64,000 nt of DNA from Conexibacter sp. SYSU D00693 (lineage in GTDB: Bacteria > Actinomycetota > Thermoleophilia > Solirubrobacterales > Solirubrobacteraceae), in assembly GCF_017084525.1 (NCBI RefSeq), contig NZ_CP070950.1, positions 3,534,001 through 3,598,000 of the forward strand. Direction: 5' to 3'. Each line of letters opens with the position of its first letter. Within the stretch, counting starts at the first letter, position 1. Made by a program: the position numbers and the translations under genes. Of the stretch, positions 15,901-23,844 are shown piece after piece. The notes under the pieces were generated by a model. It made no database searches. It saw nothing but the letters and a program-made list of their open reading frames with translations, and had not been told where the DNA came from.

Positions 15901-18900
15901 GCCATCGAGCTCCTCGCGCAGCGCCGTCTCGCGCTCGCGCAGGCCGTCGAGCTCCTCACGGAGGCCCAGCTCCCGCTCGTCGGCGGTCGTCGCCGCGGCG
16001 CGCAGCGCCTCGAGCGCCTCGCCCAGCTGTGCCTCGCGGGTCCGCGCGGCCTCGGCCGCGGCCGTCAGTGCGTCGACCTCCTTGGCGGCGGCCGCCGCCG
16101 CGCGCTGGGCGTCGACCACCGCCTCGTCACGGGCGCCGAGCTGCTCCTCGAGCCGCGCCGCCCGCTCGACCGCCTCGGCCAGCGACGCCTCGCGCTCCTC
16201 GCCGCGCTCCTGGGCGGCCTCGAGCTCGGCGCGGATGCCGCCGGCCTCCTCGCGGACGCGGACGACCTCGCGCTCGGCGTCGCGCTGCTCGGCCAGGACC
16301 TCGTCCAGGCGCGCCTGCAGCGCGTCGCGCTCCTGCTCGGCCTCCTGGGCCCGGCGCTGCGCGGCGTCGCGCGCTGCCGCCTCCTCCTCGAGGCCGGTGC
16401 CGGCGCTGGAGGCCTCGCGCCGAGCCTCCTCGAGCTCGTCGCGCGCCGCCTCCAGCGCGGTGCTGGTGGCGGTGAGCCGCTGCGCGAGCTCCGCCGCCCG
16501 GGACGCCTCCTGCTCGGCGCGCGCCAGCGCGGTCTCGAGCTCGGGGACGCGGGCCCCCGTCGCCTCGGCCTGCTGGGCGCGCTGGGTGAGCGCCGAGACG
16601 CGCTCGGTCGCCGCACGGGCGGCCTGCTCGGCCTGCGCCGCGCGCGCCTCCAGCGCCTGGACCTGGGCGGTGAGCTGCTCCTGCGCCTCGCCGGCGCCGA
16701 CGAGCTCGCCCGTGAGCGCCCGGACGCGCTCCTCGGCCTCCTCCAGGCGCCGCTGGGTCTGGGCGGCGCGCTGCTCGGCCTGGGTCGCGCCGCCGCGCAG
16801 CGCCTCGAGCTCGGCCGCGGCAGCGGTGCGCTCGGCGCGGACGGCCTCGAGCGCCTCGCGCAGCCGTCCCGCATCGGTCGCCGCCGCCTCGCGCGCCTGC
16901 TCGAGGTGCTCGGCGCGGGCCTCGAGCTGCTCGGCGCGGCGGCGCAGCTCCCCGTGCTCCTCGATGAGCGCCTCCGCGCGGGCCTGGACGCCGCGCGCCT
17001 GCTCGGCGTCCTCCTCGGCCGCGACCGCGCGCTGCCGCGCGCGCTGGGCCTCGACCTCCGCCGCGGCGAGCCGCTCGGCCGCCTCGGCGGCGGCCTCCTC
17101 GAGCTGGGACGAGCGCGCGCGGACCTCCGCCAGGCGCTCCTCGAGCCCGGAGACGCGGCTGGACGCCTCCGCCTCGCGGACCTCGAGCGCGGCCGCGCGC
17201 TGCGCCGCGGCCGCGGCGGCGGCGCGTGCGTCGGACAGCCCCTCGGCCGCGGTCGCCGCCTCGCGCCGGGCCACCTCGGCGGCGCGCTCGGCCTCGGTGC
17301 GCCGGCGCTCGGCGTCGGCCGTGCGCTCGGCGAGGGCCGCGGCGCGACCCTCGGCCGCCTCGCGCGCCTCGGTGGCCTGGGCCGCCGCCTGCTCGGCCAG
17401 CCGCGCGCGCTCCTCGAGCTCGGCCGTCGCGCTCGCGGCGGCCGCGCCTGCGGACGTCGCGCGGGCCTGCTCGGCGGCGAGGCGCTCGCGCGCCTCGGCC
17501 AGGGCCTCGTCGAGCTCGCGCACGCGCGGCTCGACCTCGGCCAGCCGCGCCTGCGCCTCGCCGGCCTCCGTGACCGCGGGCTCGAGCTCCGCGATGCGCG
17601 CCTCGAGCCCGGCGATCCGGGCCGCGGCGTCCTGCTCGCGCGCCGCGAGCTCCTCGCGCAGGCCGGCGACGGCCCGGTCGGCCTCGCCGCGGGTGCGCTC
17701 GAGCTCCGCCTGGACCGCGGCGAGCTGCGCGCCGGCGTCCTCGCGGGCGGCGTCGAGCTCGGCCGCGGCGGCCGCCGACGCCGTCTCGGCCTCCTCGCGG
17801 ACCCGGGCGAGCGCCGCGCGACCCTCCTGCTGGGCCTGCTCGAGCGCCGCCTGCAGCATGCGGACCTGCTCGTCGGCGTCTGCGCGCACCGCCTCCTGGG
17901 CGGACTCGGCCTCCGCGCGGGCGGCGGCGAGCTGGGCGACGAGGTCGGCCTCCCGGCGCTCGGCCTCCTGACGCGCCGCGAGCGCCGCCGCCGCGCCCGC
18001 CTCGCGCGCCGCCGCGGCCTCGCGCTCGAGCGCCGTCTCGCGCTCGGCGGCCTCGCGGGCGGTCGCGGCGGCTGCGGACTCCAGCTCCTGGACGCGCCGT
18101 GTCCGCTCGCGCTCGGCCTGGGCCAGGCGCGCCTCGAGCTCCTGCAGCTTCTCGCGGGCCTCGCGCTGCTCGCGTGCCGCGCGGTCGCGCAGCGCCTCGA
18201 CGCGGCGCGTCCCCGCCTCCTCCGCCGCCGCGGCGCGCTCTCCCGCGGCGCGCAGCTGCTCGGCGGCCTCGCGGGCGTCACGGTCGCGCGCGCCCTCCAG
18301 CTCGGCGACGCGCCCCTCCAGCTCGGCCGCGCGCGCCGCCGCGTCGCGGGCCTGCACGGCCCGCGCCTCGAGCTCGCGCCGCGCCTGCTCGAGGGCCTGG
18401 GAGACCTCCTCGCCGCGGGCCGCCAGCGGCTCGAGCTCCGCCACCCGCGCCGCGGCCTGCTCGGCCAGCGCCGCGCGCTCCTCGAGCGCCGCCCGGCGCG
18501 CCGTCGCGTCGGCCACCGCGGCGTCGAGCGACGCGACCTGCTGCTCGAGCTCGCCGACGCGCCGCTGGGCGTTCTCGGCGGCGGCCGCGCGCTCCTCGAG
18601 GGCGGCTGCGCGCTCCTGGACGTCGGCCAGCTCGGCCAGGCGCGTCTCGAGCTCGGCGACCCGCTCGCCGGACTGCGCCGCGGCCACCCGCAGCTCGGCC
18701 AGCTCGCTCGCGGCCCGGTGGGCGCGGCTCTCGGCGTCCCGGCGCGCCGCCGCCTCGCGCTCCAGCGCGGCCTGCGCGTCGGCCAGCTCCTCGGCGACGC
18801 GCTCGGCCTGCGCGAGGCGCCGCTCGGCGTCGCCGCGGGCCCGGCGCTCCTGGGCCAGCTCGCCACCGAGCTGCTTGCTGCGGCCCTCGGCGTCCTCCCG

Positions 18901-20268
18901 GGCCGTGCGCAGCTCCGCGTCGAGCGCCGCCAGGCGCTCCTGCATGCGGCCCACGCGTTCGGCCGCGAGCGCCGCCTGGGCCACCGCCTCGTCGCGCTCG
19001 ACCTCGACCTTCGCGGCCCGCTCGAGCGCCCGTGCCGACTCCTCGGCGCGCGCCTCGGCCACCCGTGCGGCCTCCTCGGCGGCCGCGACCCGCGCCTGGG
19101 CCGCCTCGGTCGACGCCGAGCGCTCCTCGAGCTCGGCGCGCGCCGCCGCGGCGGCCGCCAGCGCCGCCTCGAGCTCGCGGCCGCGCTCGTCGGCCACGCG
19201 CGAGCGCTCCTGCAGCCCGCTCGCCGCCTCCTGGCGCGCCTCGTGCTCGGCCGCCAGTCGCGCCTCGAGGTCGGCGACGGCCTGCGCCGCCTCGCGGCGC
19301 TCGGCCTCGAGCGCCGAAGCCTGCTCCTCGGCGCTCGCCCGCGCCCGCTGGAGCTCCTCCGCCGCCGCCTCGCGCGCCGAGGCCAGCTCCCGTGCGGCGG
19401 CGGCCGCGGCGCGGTCGGCCTCCTCGCGCAGGCGACGCAGCTCGTCGGCGCGCTCCTCGGCCGTGGAGCGCTCGCGGGCCAGCTCGGCCTCGAGGGCGTG
19501 CACGCGGCGCCCCGCGGCGTCACGCTCGCGGTCGCGGGCCGCTTCGATGTCCGCGGCGGCCTTCGCGACGAGCGCCGCGCGCTCCTGGCGCAGGCGGCGG
19601 TCGAGCTCCTCGCGGGCGCGGGTGACCTCGTCGGCCGCCCGGCGCGCCGCGGCCTCGGCCTCCGAGCGCTCGCGGCCGATCTCCGCGACGCGCGCCTCGA
19701 GCTTCTGGACGCGCTCGGCCGACCCCGCCGCCGCGACCTCGGCCCGCTCGCGCGCGGCCCGCTCGGCGGCGACGCGCCGCTCGGCCTCCCGCCGCGCCGC
19801 CTCCTCGTCGTCGAGGCGCAGCTCGAGCTCGCGCATGGCCTGGCGGCGCGCCTCGGCGGCCCGCTCGGCGTCGGCGCGCCGGCGGCGCTCGTCCTCGATG
19901 GTGCGCTCGGGCGTCGGCGCCGCCGCCGGACGCCCCGCCGGACGCTCGCGCACCCGCGGCTTGGGCAGGTCGGCGATCGAGCCCCGTCCGGCGTCCAGCG
20001 CGAAGGCGACCAGCGCCCCGGAGACGAGGTCCGCCGGCGCGCTGTAGGCCGCGCGCCAGCCCACGCCCTCGGGCGTGGCCTGCGGCGCGGCGTCGTCGGG
20101 GCCGGGCAGCGGCGAGAGCCGGTGGGTGCGGCGGCCGTCGTCGACGAGGAGCATCGGCGGCGAGAGGCGTTCGCGCACGTCGCTGACCCACCTGCCACTG
20201 AGGCGCAGGAGGGCGGTCCCCGGCGTGGCAGGGACGAGCTCGAAGCCCTCGACGTCGAAGCGGGCCAA
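12946..20268 (-). CDS. Giant tail-anchored coiled-coil protein
   Basis: About 2,440 residues. The frame opens farther upstream inside tmk, so I place the start at TTG 20268, 11 bp after the tmk stop; no ATG or GTG preserves the N-terminal domain and no good SD is seen. Residues 1-105 form a beta-rich domain (FDVEGFELVPATPGTALLRL...PPMLLVDDGRRTHRL) of unknown family. Residues about 122-2300 are one long Ala/Glu/Arg/Leu coiled coil. A Lys/Arg/Pro-rich linker of about 110 residues then precedes one TM helix, VVGVLLLVAALGTGALLLFG, with 10 residues after it. Coil length at 0.15 nm per residue would exceed 300 nm. Not an SMC (no ATPase ends). Likely a cytoplasmic scaffold anchored by its C-terminus; role is inferred. 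Confidence 0.75.
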   Translation of the reverse strand: MARFDVEGFELVPATPGTALLRLSGRWVSDVRERLSPPMLLVDDGRRTHRLSPLPGPDDAAPQATPEGVGWRAAYSAPADLVSGALVAFALDAGRGSIADLPKPRVRERPAGRPAAAPTPERTIEDERRRRADAERAAEARRQAMRELELRLDDEEAARREAERRVAAERAARERAEVAAAGSAERVQKLEARVAEIGRERSEAEAAARRAADEVTRAREELDRRLRQERAALVAKAAADIEAARDRERDAAGRRVHALEAELARERSTAEERADELRRLREEADRAAAAAARELASAREAAAEELQRARASAEEQASALEAERREAAQAVADLEARLAAEHEARQEAASGLQERSRVADERGRELEAALAAAAAARAELEERSASTEAAQARVAAAEEAARVAEARAEESARALERAAKVEVERDEAVAQAALAAERVGRMQERLAALDAELRTAREDAEGRSKQLGGELAQERRARGDAERRLAQAERVAEELADAQAALEREAAARRDAESRAHRAASELAELRVAAAQSGERVAELETRLAELADVQERAAALEERAAAAENAQRRVGELEQQVASLDAAVADATARRAALEERAALAEQAAARVAELEPLAARGEEVSQALEQARRELEARAVQARDAAARAAELEGRVAELEGARDRDAREAAEQLRAAGERAAAAEEAGTRRVEALRDRAAREQREAREKLQELEARLAQAERERTRRVQELESAAAATAREAAERETALEREAAAAREAGAAAALAARQEAERREADLVAQLAAARAEAESAQEAVRADADEQVRMLQAALEQAQQEGRAALARVREEAETASAAAAAELDAAREDAGAQLAAVQAELERTRGEADRAVAGLREELAAREQDAAARIAGLEARIAELEPAVTEAGEAQARLAEVEPRVRELDEALAEARERLAAEQARATSAGAAAASATAELEERARLAEQAAAQATEAREAAEGRAAALAERTADAERRRTEAERAAEVARREAATAAEGLSDARAAAAAAAQRAAALEVREAEASSRVSGLEERLAEVRARSSQLEEAAAEAAERLAAAEVEAQRARQRAVAAEEDAEQARGVQARAEALIEEHGELRRRAEQLEARAEHLEQAREAAATDAGRLREALEAVRAERTAAAAELEALRGGATQAEQRAAQTQRRLEEAEERVRALTGELVGAGEAQEQLTAQVQALEARAAQAEQAARAATERVSALTQRAQQAEATGARVPELETALARAEQEASRAAELAQRLTATSTALEAARDELEEARREASSAGTGLEEEAAARDAAQRRAQEAEQERDALQARLDEVLAEQRDAEREVVRVREEAGGIRAELEAAQERGEEREASLAEAVERAARLEEQLGARDEAVVDAQRAAAAAAKEVDALTAAAEAARTREAQLGEALEALRAAATTADERELGLREELDGLRERETALREELDGLRAGAQEAAAREQALDAELATLRSGAEATSVAEAQLRGELEALRAAAEAADERELALREELDALRLEDTEATKREEALRAELEDLRTSGAQARGRADELAAEVEALRVAAAKADDRELALREELDALRATATAAAERERSLAAEVEALRAAAGEREQALQGELDGLRAGAEDARAREEELAAQERALRDELDAVAARERELQAQLETATTAATEREEALGEELAALRAAAQAADERELALRDDLDAVRRAHAEATERQAALAAELTEHRRLVAEAAAREEALGAELEALRTTAKAREAELAALRTTAEERDAELAAARGQAGALEEDVAGLRAAQAAADEREAALREELDAARAATTDAEARAQELAARVEQEGSAARSLGTRERGYAAELSVVRAAAGDARRRIVALEEDLGTAQAALDTAEQREAAVREELAQALEAGRGAAEELRAAKEHAGDLEVRAAALQDALDQLRATAQDTERDREHVSAELRALRDENAQSHARERALVAELDAVRAVADRVGTLEAQLATARDDAAAHARDAAHLREGLAERDAELEGLRQALDAAGAEQQELEARLGELTDARSALETTHAAATDAQRALREELDAVARERDELAARIAQLEARHSETVEGAGAVEEELALLRTRLDEEAEARVLAERDADDAAADAQEAEDRAAIAERARETAQAAAEAAAQRASVAEAARADAESRADAAAVQAEHDAAAAASAREQLDTALDELQEASTRAQAESAARATLEAQIEELLAAGASAEADAQAAREAAALAEAEARAAAEAQAQAEREAREAQRAAEEAELERLREAAEARAREAAAVAEADQAARAAEEADALRLAAEEAEAALRHRDDEALDEGDLDAGDGSAELPAVDPDDDDRPAAPVVRRRRGDRGPAPVAAAEGAGVAAATATATVPARRARGRVTAAPRRRPATRRADSRFLPSERVVGVLLLVAALGTGALLLFGALSSLFDVAP
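14800..15985 (-). repeat. In-register 21-residue (63 bp) repeats within the coiled coil
   Basis: Residues about 1428-1820 of the giant protein consist of variants of ADERELALREELDALRA. Intervals between successive ELDALR-like hexamers (ELDALR, ELEDLR, EVEALR, ELATLR, DLDAVR) are mostly exactly 21 residues, with occasional 14, 18 and 28. Twenty-one residues equals three heptads, so most repeat additions keep the coil in phase. DNA copies such as the 20-base TCGAGCTCCTCGCGCAGGGC recur with few changes, for example near 15187 and 15528-15545. Other coil segments are less repetitive. Confidence 0.8.
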
Positions 20269-20278
20269 CGCCAGGAAC

Positions 20279-20920
20279 CTAGAGGTTCTGGGCCCCGGAT
20301 CCCGGTCCCGGCGGCAGGAGGTCCGCGACGGCGGACAGCGCGTCGGCCAGGACGAGATCCGGTGCCTTGGCCGCGTCGAGGACCCGGAAGCGCTCGGGCT
20401 CGGCGGCCGCGAGGGCGTCGTAGGCGTGGGCGACGGCCTCCATGAGCGCGGCGCCCTCCTGCTCGAGGCGGTCGGCGCCACCGGCCCGGGCGCCCTGGCG
20501 GGCGGCGCCCAGGGCGGGGTCCACGCGCAGCAGGAGCGTCCGCGCCGGGCTCAGGCCGCCGGTGGCGAACCGGTTGAGCGCGGCGACCTCGTCGACCCCG
20601 AGCCCGCGGGCGGCGCCCTGGTAGGCCAGCGAGGAGTCCACGAAGCGGTCGAGCAGGACCCAGCGCCCCGCGTCCAGCAGCGGACGCAGCCCCTCCTCGA
20701 CCAGCTGCGCGCGGGCGGCGGCGAACAGCAGAGCCTCGGCCCGCGCCCCGACCCGCAGCTCCGGGTCCTTCACGAGCTCGCGCACGCGCTCGGCGGCCGC
20801 CACACCGCCGGGCTCGCGCAGGAGCGCGACGTCGACGCCGCGCTCGCGCAGGGCGGCGGCGAGCGCCGCGGCGAGGGTCGTCTTGCCCGCGCCGTCGATC
20901 CCCTCGACGGTCAGCAGCAT
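20279..20920 (-). CDS. tmk: Thymidylate kinase
   Basis: A 213-residue enzyme that phosphorylates dTMP to dTDP. Walker A at residues 8-15 (GIDGAGKT), the dTMP-binding region with LREPGG, and DRFVDSSLAYQGAARGLG (the DR[YF] motif and lid region) are all present. Length is normal. Divergent from holB by 33 bp, and the giant coiled-coil gene starts 11 bp after its stop. tmk next to holB is a common bacterial arrangement. Confidence 0.95.
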   Translation of the reverse strand: MLLTVEGIDGAGKTTLAAALAAALRERGVDVALLREPGGVAAAERVRELVKDPELRVGARAEALLFAAARAQLVEEGLRPLLDAGRWVLLDRFVDSSLAYQGAARGLGVDEVAALNRFATGGLSPARTLLLRVDPALGAARQGARAGGADRLEQEGAALMEAVAHAYDALAAAEPERFRVLDAAKAPDLVLADALSAVADLLPPGPGSGAQNL

Positions 20921-20953
20921 CGGTGGCCGACGCTACCTCTAGCCTCAGACCTC

Positions 20954-22063
20954 GTGCTGCCTGCCCTCGAGCCCCACCCGCACGCCAAGGCCGTCCTGGG
21001 CGCCGCGCTGCCGCCCGAGGGCCAGGCCTCGCACGCCTACCTCTTCCACGGGCCGGCGGGCTCGGGCAAGCGCCAGGCGGCGCTCGAGTTCGCCGCCGCG
21101 CTGCTCAGCGACGGCGCCGACGACCCCGCCGCCGCGCGCGAGCGCGTCCTGCACAAGGTGCACCCGGACCTCACCTGGGTCGCCCCGAGCGGCGCGGCCG
21201 GGATGCTCGTGGACGACATCGACGAGCCCGTCGTCGCTGCGGCGACGCGCACGCCGTTCGAGTCGCGCCGGCGGGTCTTCGTCCTCGAGCGCGCCGACAC
21301 GCTGAACGACCAGGCCGCCAACAAGATGCTCAAGACGCTCGAGGAGCCGCCGGACTTCGCGCACCTCGTGCTGCTGGCCGACAGCACCGCCGGCGTCCTG
21401 GCCACGATCGCCTCGCGCTGCCAGCACGTGCGCTTCGAGACGCCGAGCATCGCGGACGTCGCGGCCCGGCTCGGCCGCCACGGGGTGGCCGGCGAGCAGG
21501 CCGAGGCGTGCGCGCGGCTCGCCCAGGGCGACGTCGAGCGGGCGCTCGAGCTCGCGCTCGGCGAGGGTCCCGCGCTGCGCGGCGCGGCCGAGGGCCTCGC
21601 GCGCGCGTGCATCCGCGGCGACCTCGCGTCCGCCCCGTGGAAGGTCCTGCTCGAGCAGTCGCGCACCCACGGCCAGCTCGCCGCCGACAAGGAGGCCGAG
21701 CGCGTCGCGGCCGCGGCGGAGTTCCTGCCCGACAAGGAGGCGCGCCGTGCCAAGCGCGAGGGCGAGACGATCGCCCGCCGCGCCCAGCGCCGCGCCTTCA
21801 CCCAGACCCTCGACCAGGGGCTGCTGCTCTGCGGGCTGTGGCTTCGCGACGTCGCCGCGCTGCTGGACGGCGCACCGGACGTCGTCCACCACGTCGACCG
21901 CATGGCCGAGCTGGAGCAGGACGCCGAGGCGGTCGGACGGCCCGGGCCGCTGCGCGAGGGCGTCGGGCTGGTGGAGGAGCTGCGCACGCTGCTCGTGCTC
22001 AACCCCTCCGAGGAGCTCGCGCTGGAGGCGCTGGCCTCGCGGCTCGAGCGCCTCTTCGCCTAG
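20954..22063 (+). CDS. holB: DNA polymerase III delta-prime subunit
   Basis: A 369-residue clamp-loader subunit. Start GTG 20954 gives VLPALEPHPHAKAVLGAALP; longer frames overlap tmk. The AAA+ core is visible: GPAGSGKRQ (P-loop-like), FVLERADTLNDQAANKMLKT (sensor/walker B region), LEEPPDFAHLVLLADSTAGV and TIASRCQHVRF (SRC motif, arginine finger). The C-terminal half is helical and matches the collar domain. It cooperates with DnaX and delta to load the beta clamp. Convergent with uppP; the two stops overlap by four bases. Confidence 0.93.
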   Translation: MLPALEPHPHAKAVLGAALPPEGQASHAYLFHGPAGSGKRQAALEFAAALLSDGADDPAAARERVLHKVHPDLTWVAPSGAAGMLVDDIDEPVVAAATRTPFESRRRVFVLERADTLNDQAANKMLKTLEEPPDFAHLVLLADSTAGVLATIASRCQHVRFETPSIADVAARLGRHGVAGEQAEACARLAQGDVERALELALGEGPALRGAAEGLARACIRGDLASAPWKVLLEQSRTHGQLAADKEAERVAAAAEFLPDKEARRAKREGETIARRAQRRAFTQTLDQGLLLCGLWLRDVAALLDGAPDVVHHVDRMAELEQDAEAVGRPGPLREGVGLVEELRTLLVLNPSEELALEALASRLERLFA

Positions 22064-22875
22064 CTGATCAGCCCGGCGCCGACGAGCGCCAGGACGATCG
22101 TGCCGAGCACGACGCGGTACACGACGAACGCCCGCAGCGTGTGGGTCGTGAGGAAGCGCAGCAGGCCGGCGATGCACGCGTAGCCGACGACGAAGGCCAG
22201 GACGACGGCGATGATCGTCGCACCGACGGGAGCGCCGCCCTCGCCCCCGATGTCCTTGGTCTTGTAGAGCCCCGACAGCACGACGGCGGGGATCGACAGC
22301 AGGAACGAGAAGCGCGCCGCGGCCACACGGTCCAGGCCGAGGAGCAGGCCGGCCGTGATCGTCGCGCCCGAGCGCGAGACGCCGGGGACCAGCGCCAGCG
22401 CCTGCGCGCAGCCGATCGCCATGCCCTGCCTGGCCGAGAGCTGGTCGAGCGTCTTGTCCTGCTTGGCGCGCCGGTCGACCGCGAGCAGGATCAGCGCGAA
22501 GACGATGAGCAGCGTCCCGATGATCCAGAGGTTGCGCGCGCCGTCGTCGATCTGGCTCTCGAAGGCGACGCCCAGCAGGGAGATCGGGATGGTCGCGACG
22601 ATGAGGTACCAGCCCATCCGCGCGTCGAGCGTCGAGCGCAGCGCGGGGTCGCGCAGGGAGGCGAACCACGTCGTCCCGATGCGCCAGAGGTCCAGGCGGA
22701 AGAAGATGAGCTCGGCCGCCATGGTGCCGAGCTGGACGACGGCCGTGAACGCGGCGCCCGGGTCCTCCCAGCCCGCGAAGGCGGGGACGATCCGCAGGTG
22801 CCCGCTCGACGAGATGGGCAGGAACTCCGTGAGGCCCTGCACGATCCCGAGGACGATGGCCTGGAGGGCGTCCAT
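22060..22875 (-). CDS. uppP: Undecaprenyl-diphosphatase
   Basis: A 271-residue integral membrane enzyme (about eight TM helices) that converts undecaprenyl pyrophosphate to the monophosphate, recycling the lipid carrier of cell-wall synthesis and giving bacitracin tolerance. The signature IVQGLTEFLPISSSGHL sits at residues 10-26 and the second catalytic motif PGVSRSGATI in the middle; both are intact. Start ATG 22875. Convergent with holB. Confidence 0.95.
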   Translation of the reverse strand: MDALQAIVLGIVQGLTEFLPISSSGHLRIVPAFAGWEDPGAAFTAVVQLGTMAAELIFFRLDLWRIGTTWFASLRDPALRSTLDARMGWYLIVATIPISLLGVAFESQIDDGARNLWIIGTLLIVFALILLAVDRRAKQDKTLDQLSARQGMAIGCAQALALVPGVSRSGATITAGLLLGLDRVAAARFSFLLSIPAVVLSGLYKTKDIGGEGGAPVGATIIAVVLAFVVGYACIAGLLRFLTTHTLRAFVVYRVVLGTIVLALVGAGLIS

Positions 22876-22914
22876 GCGGCGCGGGACCCTAGCGAGCCGC
22901 GCGTCACCGTCTGG

Positions 22915-23787
22915 TCACCGGATGTCGATCGGGCCGAGCGACGCTGTGCGCCCGTGGAGCGCGAACGCGCGGAACCGGTGGAACCGGGGGTGCTCGGGCC
23001 CGTGGAAGTCGGCGGACCCGGTGGTGAGCAGCCCGAGCTCGGCGCAGTGGTCGGCGAGCAGGAGGGTCTGCTCGCGCGTGTGGGTGACGTAGAAGACCTC
23101 GACGCCGTCCAGGCCGGCGGCGGCGAAGCGGTCGACGGTGGCGAGGACCTCGGCATCGTGGTCGAGGTCCCAGAAGGGGTGGGCCCAGACGGCGAGGCCG
23201 CCCGCGGCGTGGACGGCGTCGATCGCCTCGGCGACGGTCGGCCGGGTGCGGCGGCGGTAGGCCGGGGCGCCGGGGATGAGGTAGGCCTCCAGGAGCTTGC
23301 CGAAGTCCGCGAGCCCCTCGTCGGCGAGGCGCGCGGCGTTGGCGGGGTGGTCGAAGGCGGCCTGGGCGAGGTGGGGACGGCCGATGGGCCGCCCGCTCGC
23401 GGCCCGCGCCTCCAGCGCGCCGCGGTCCAGCGCGAGGCCCGCCTCCTCGAGCGCGTCGGCCATCCGCCACGCCCGGGCGGCCCGGTCCTCGCGCCACGCG
23501 GCGAGGGTGTCGAGCAGCGCCGGGTCGGTGTGGTCGATGCCGTACGCGCAGACGTGGAGGTCCTCCCGGTCGCCGTCGAGCGCGCTGAGCTCCGCCGCCG
23601 GGACGACCGCGACGCCCGCCGCGCGCCCCGCCTCAAGGGCCTCGCCGACGCCGTCCACCGTGTCATGGTCGGTCAGCGCCAGCAGCTCGACGCCCGCGGC
23701 CGCCGCCGCCGCGACGACCGCTGACGGCTCGAGCGCGCCGTCCGAGCGCGTCGAGTGGGACTGGAGGTCGAACGTGGGCGCCGTCAT
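22915..23787 (-). CDS. PHP-domain phosphoesterase
   Basis: A 290-residue enzyme of the PHP superfamily. FDLQSHSTRSDG (HSTxSDG variant of the first metal motif), LTDHDTVDG, VWAHPFWDL and the C-terminal TTGSADFHG are the four metal-binding blocks, all present. Closest types are YciV/TrpH-like 5'-3' exonucleases acting on RNA or nucleotides, but the substrate cannot be decided. Start ATG 23787 was chosen over an upstream frame that would read through the palindrome pair at 23786-23844; the start codon itself touches the first copy. Confidence 0.88.
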   Translation of the reverse strand: MTAPTFDLQSHSTRSDGALEPSAVVAAAAAAGVELLALTDHDTVDGVGEALEAGRAAGVAVVPAAELSALDGDREDLHVCAYGIDHTDPALLDTLAAWREDRAARAWRMADALEEAGLALDRGALEARAASGRPIGRPHLAQAAFDHPANAARLADEGLADFGKLLEAYLIPGAPAYRRRTRPTVAEAIDAVHAAGGLAVWAHPFWDLDHDAEVLATVDRFAAAGLDGVEVFYVTHTREQTLLLADHCAELGLLTTGSADFHGPEHPRFHRFRAFALHGRTASLGPIDIR

Positions 23788-23844
23788 GGGTGGAACGTGC
23801 CAGGTACTTTCCTCATGGGTGGAAAGTGCCAGGTACTTTCCACC
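23786..23844. repeat. Two tandem 29-bp copies of an AAGTGCC/GGTACTT palindrome
   Basis: ATGGGTGGAA starts at 23786 and again at 23815, giving a 29 bp period. The second copy has arms GGTGGAAAGTGCC (23818-23830) and GGTACTTTCCACC (23832-23844) around a central A, with one mismatched pair (G-T); the first copy has an additional C substitution and a truncated right arm. The pair lies exactly between desD and the PHP gene: the desD stop (TGA, 23813-23815) is inside, and the PHP start (23785-23787) touches the left end. Confidence 0.85.

Noticed and set aside
13327-20445. Very long plus-strand open frame opposite the giant coil gene (about 2,370 codons)
   Set aside because: Arises from codon bias of a GC-rich, Ala/Glu/Leu/Arg-rich gene; its translation is Arg/Gly/Leu monotony with no domain, while the minus strand has heptads, a folded N-terminus and a TM anchor.
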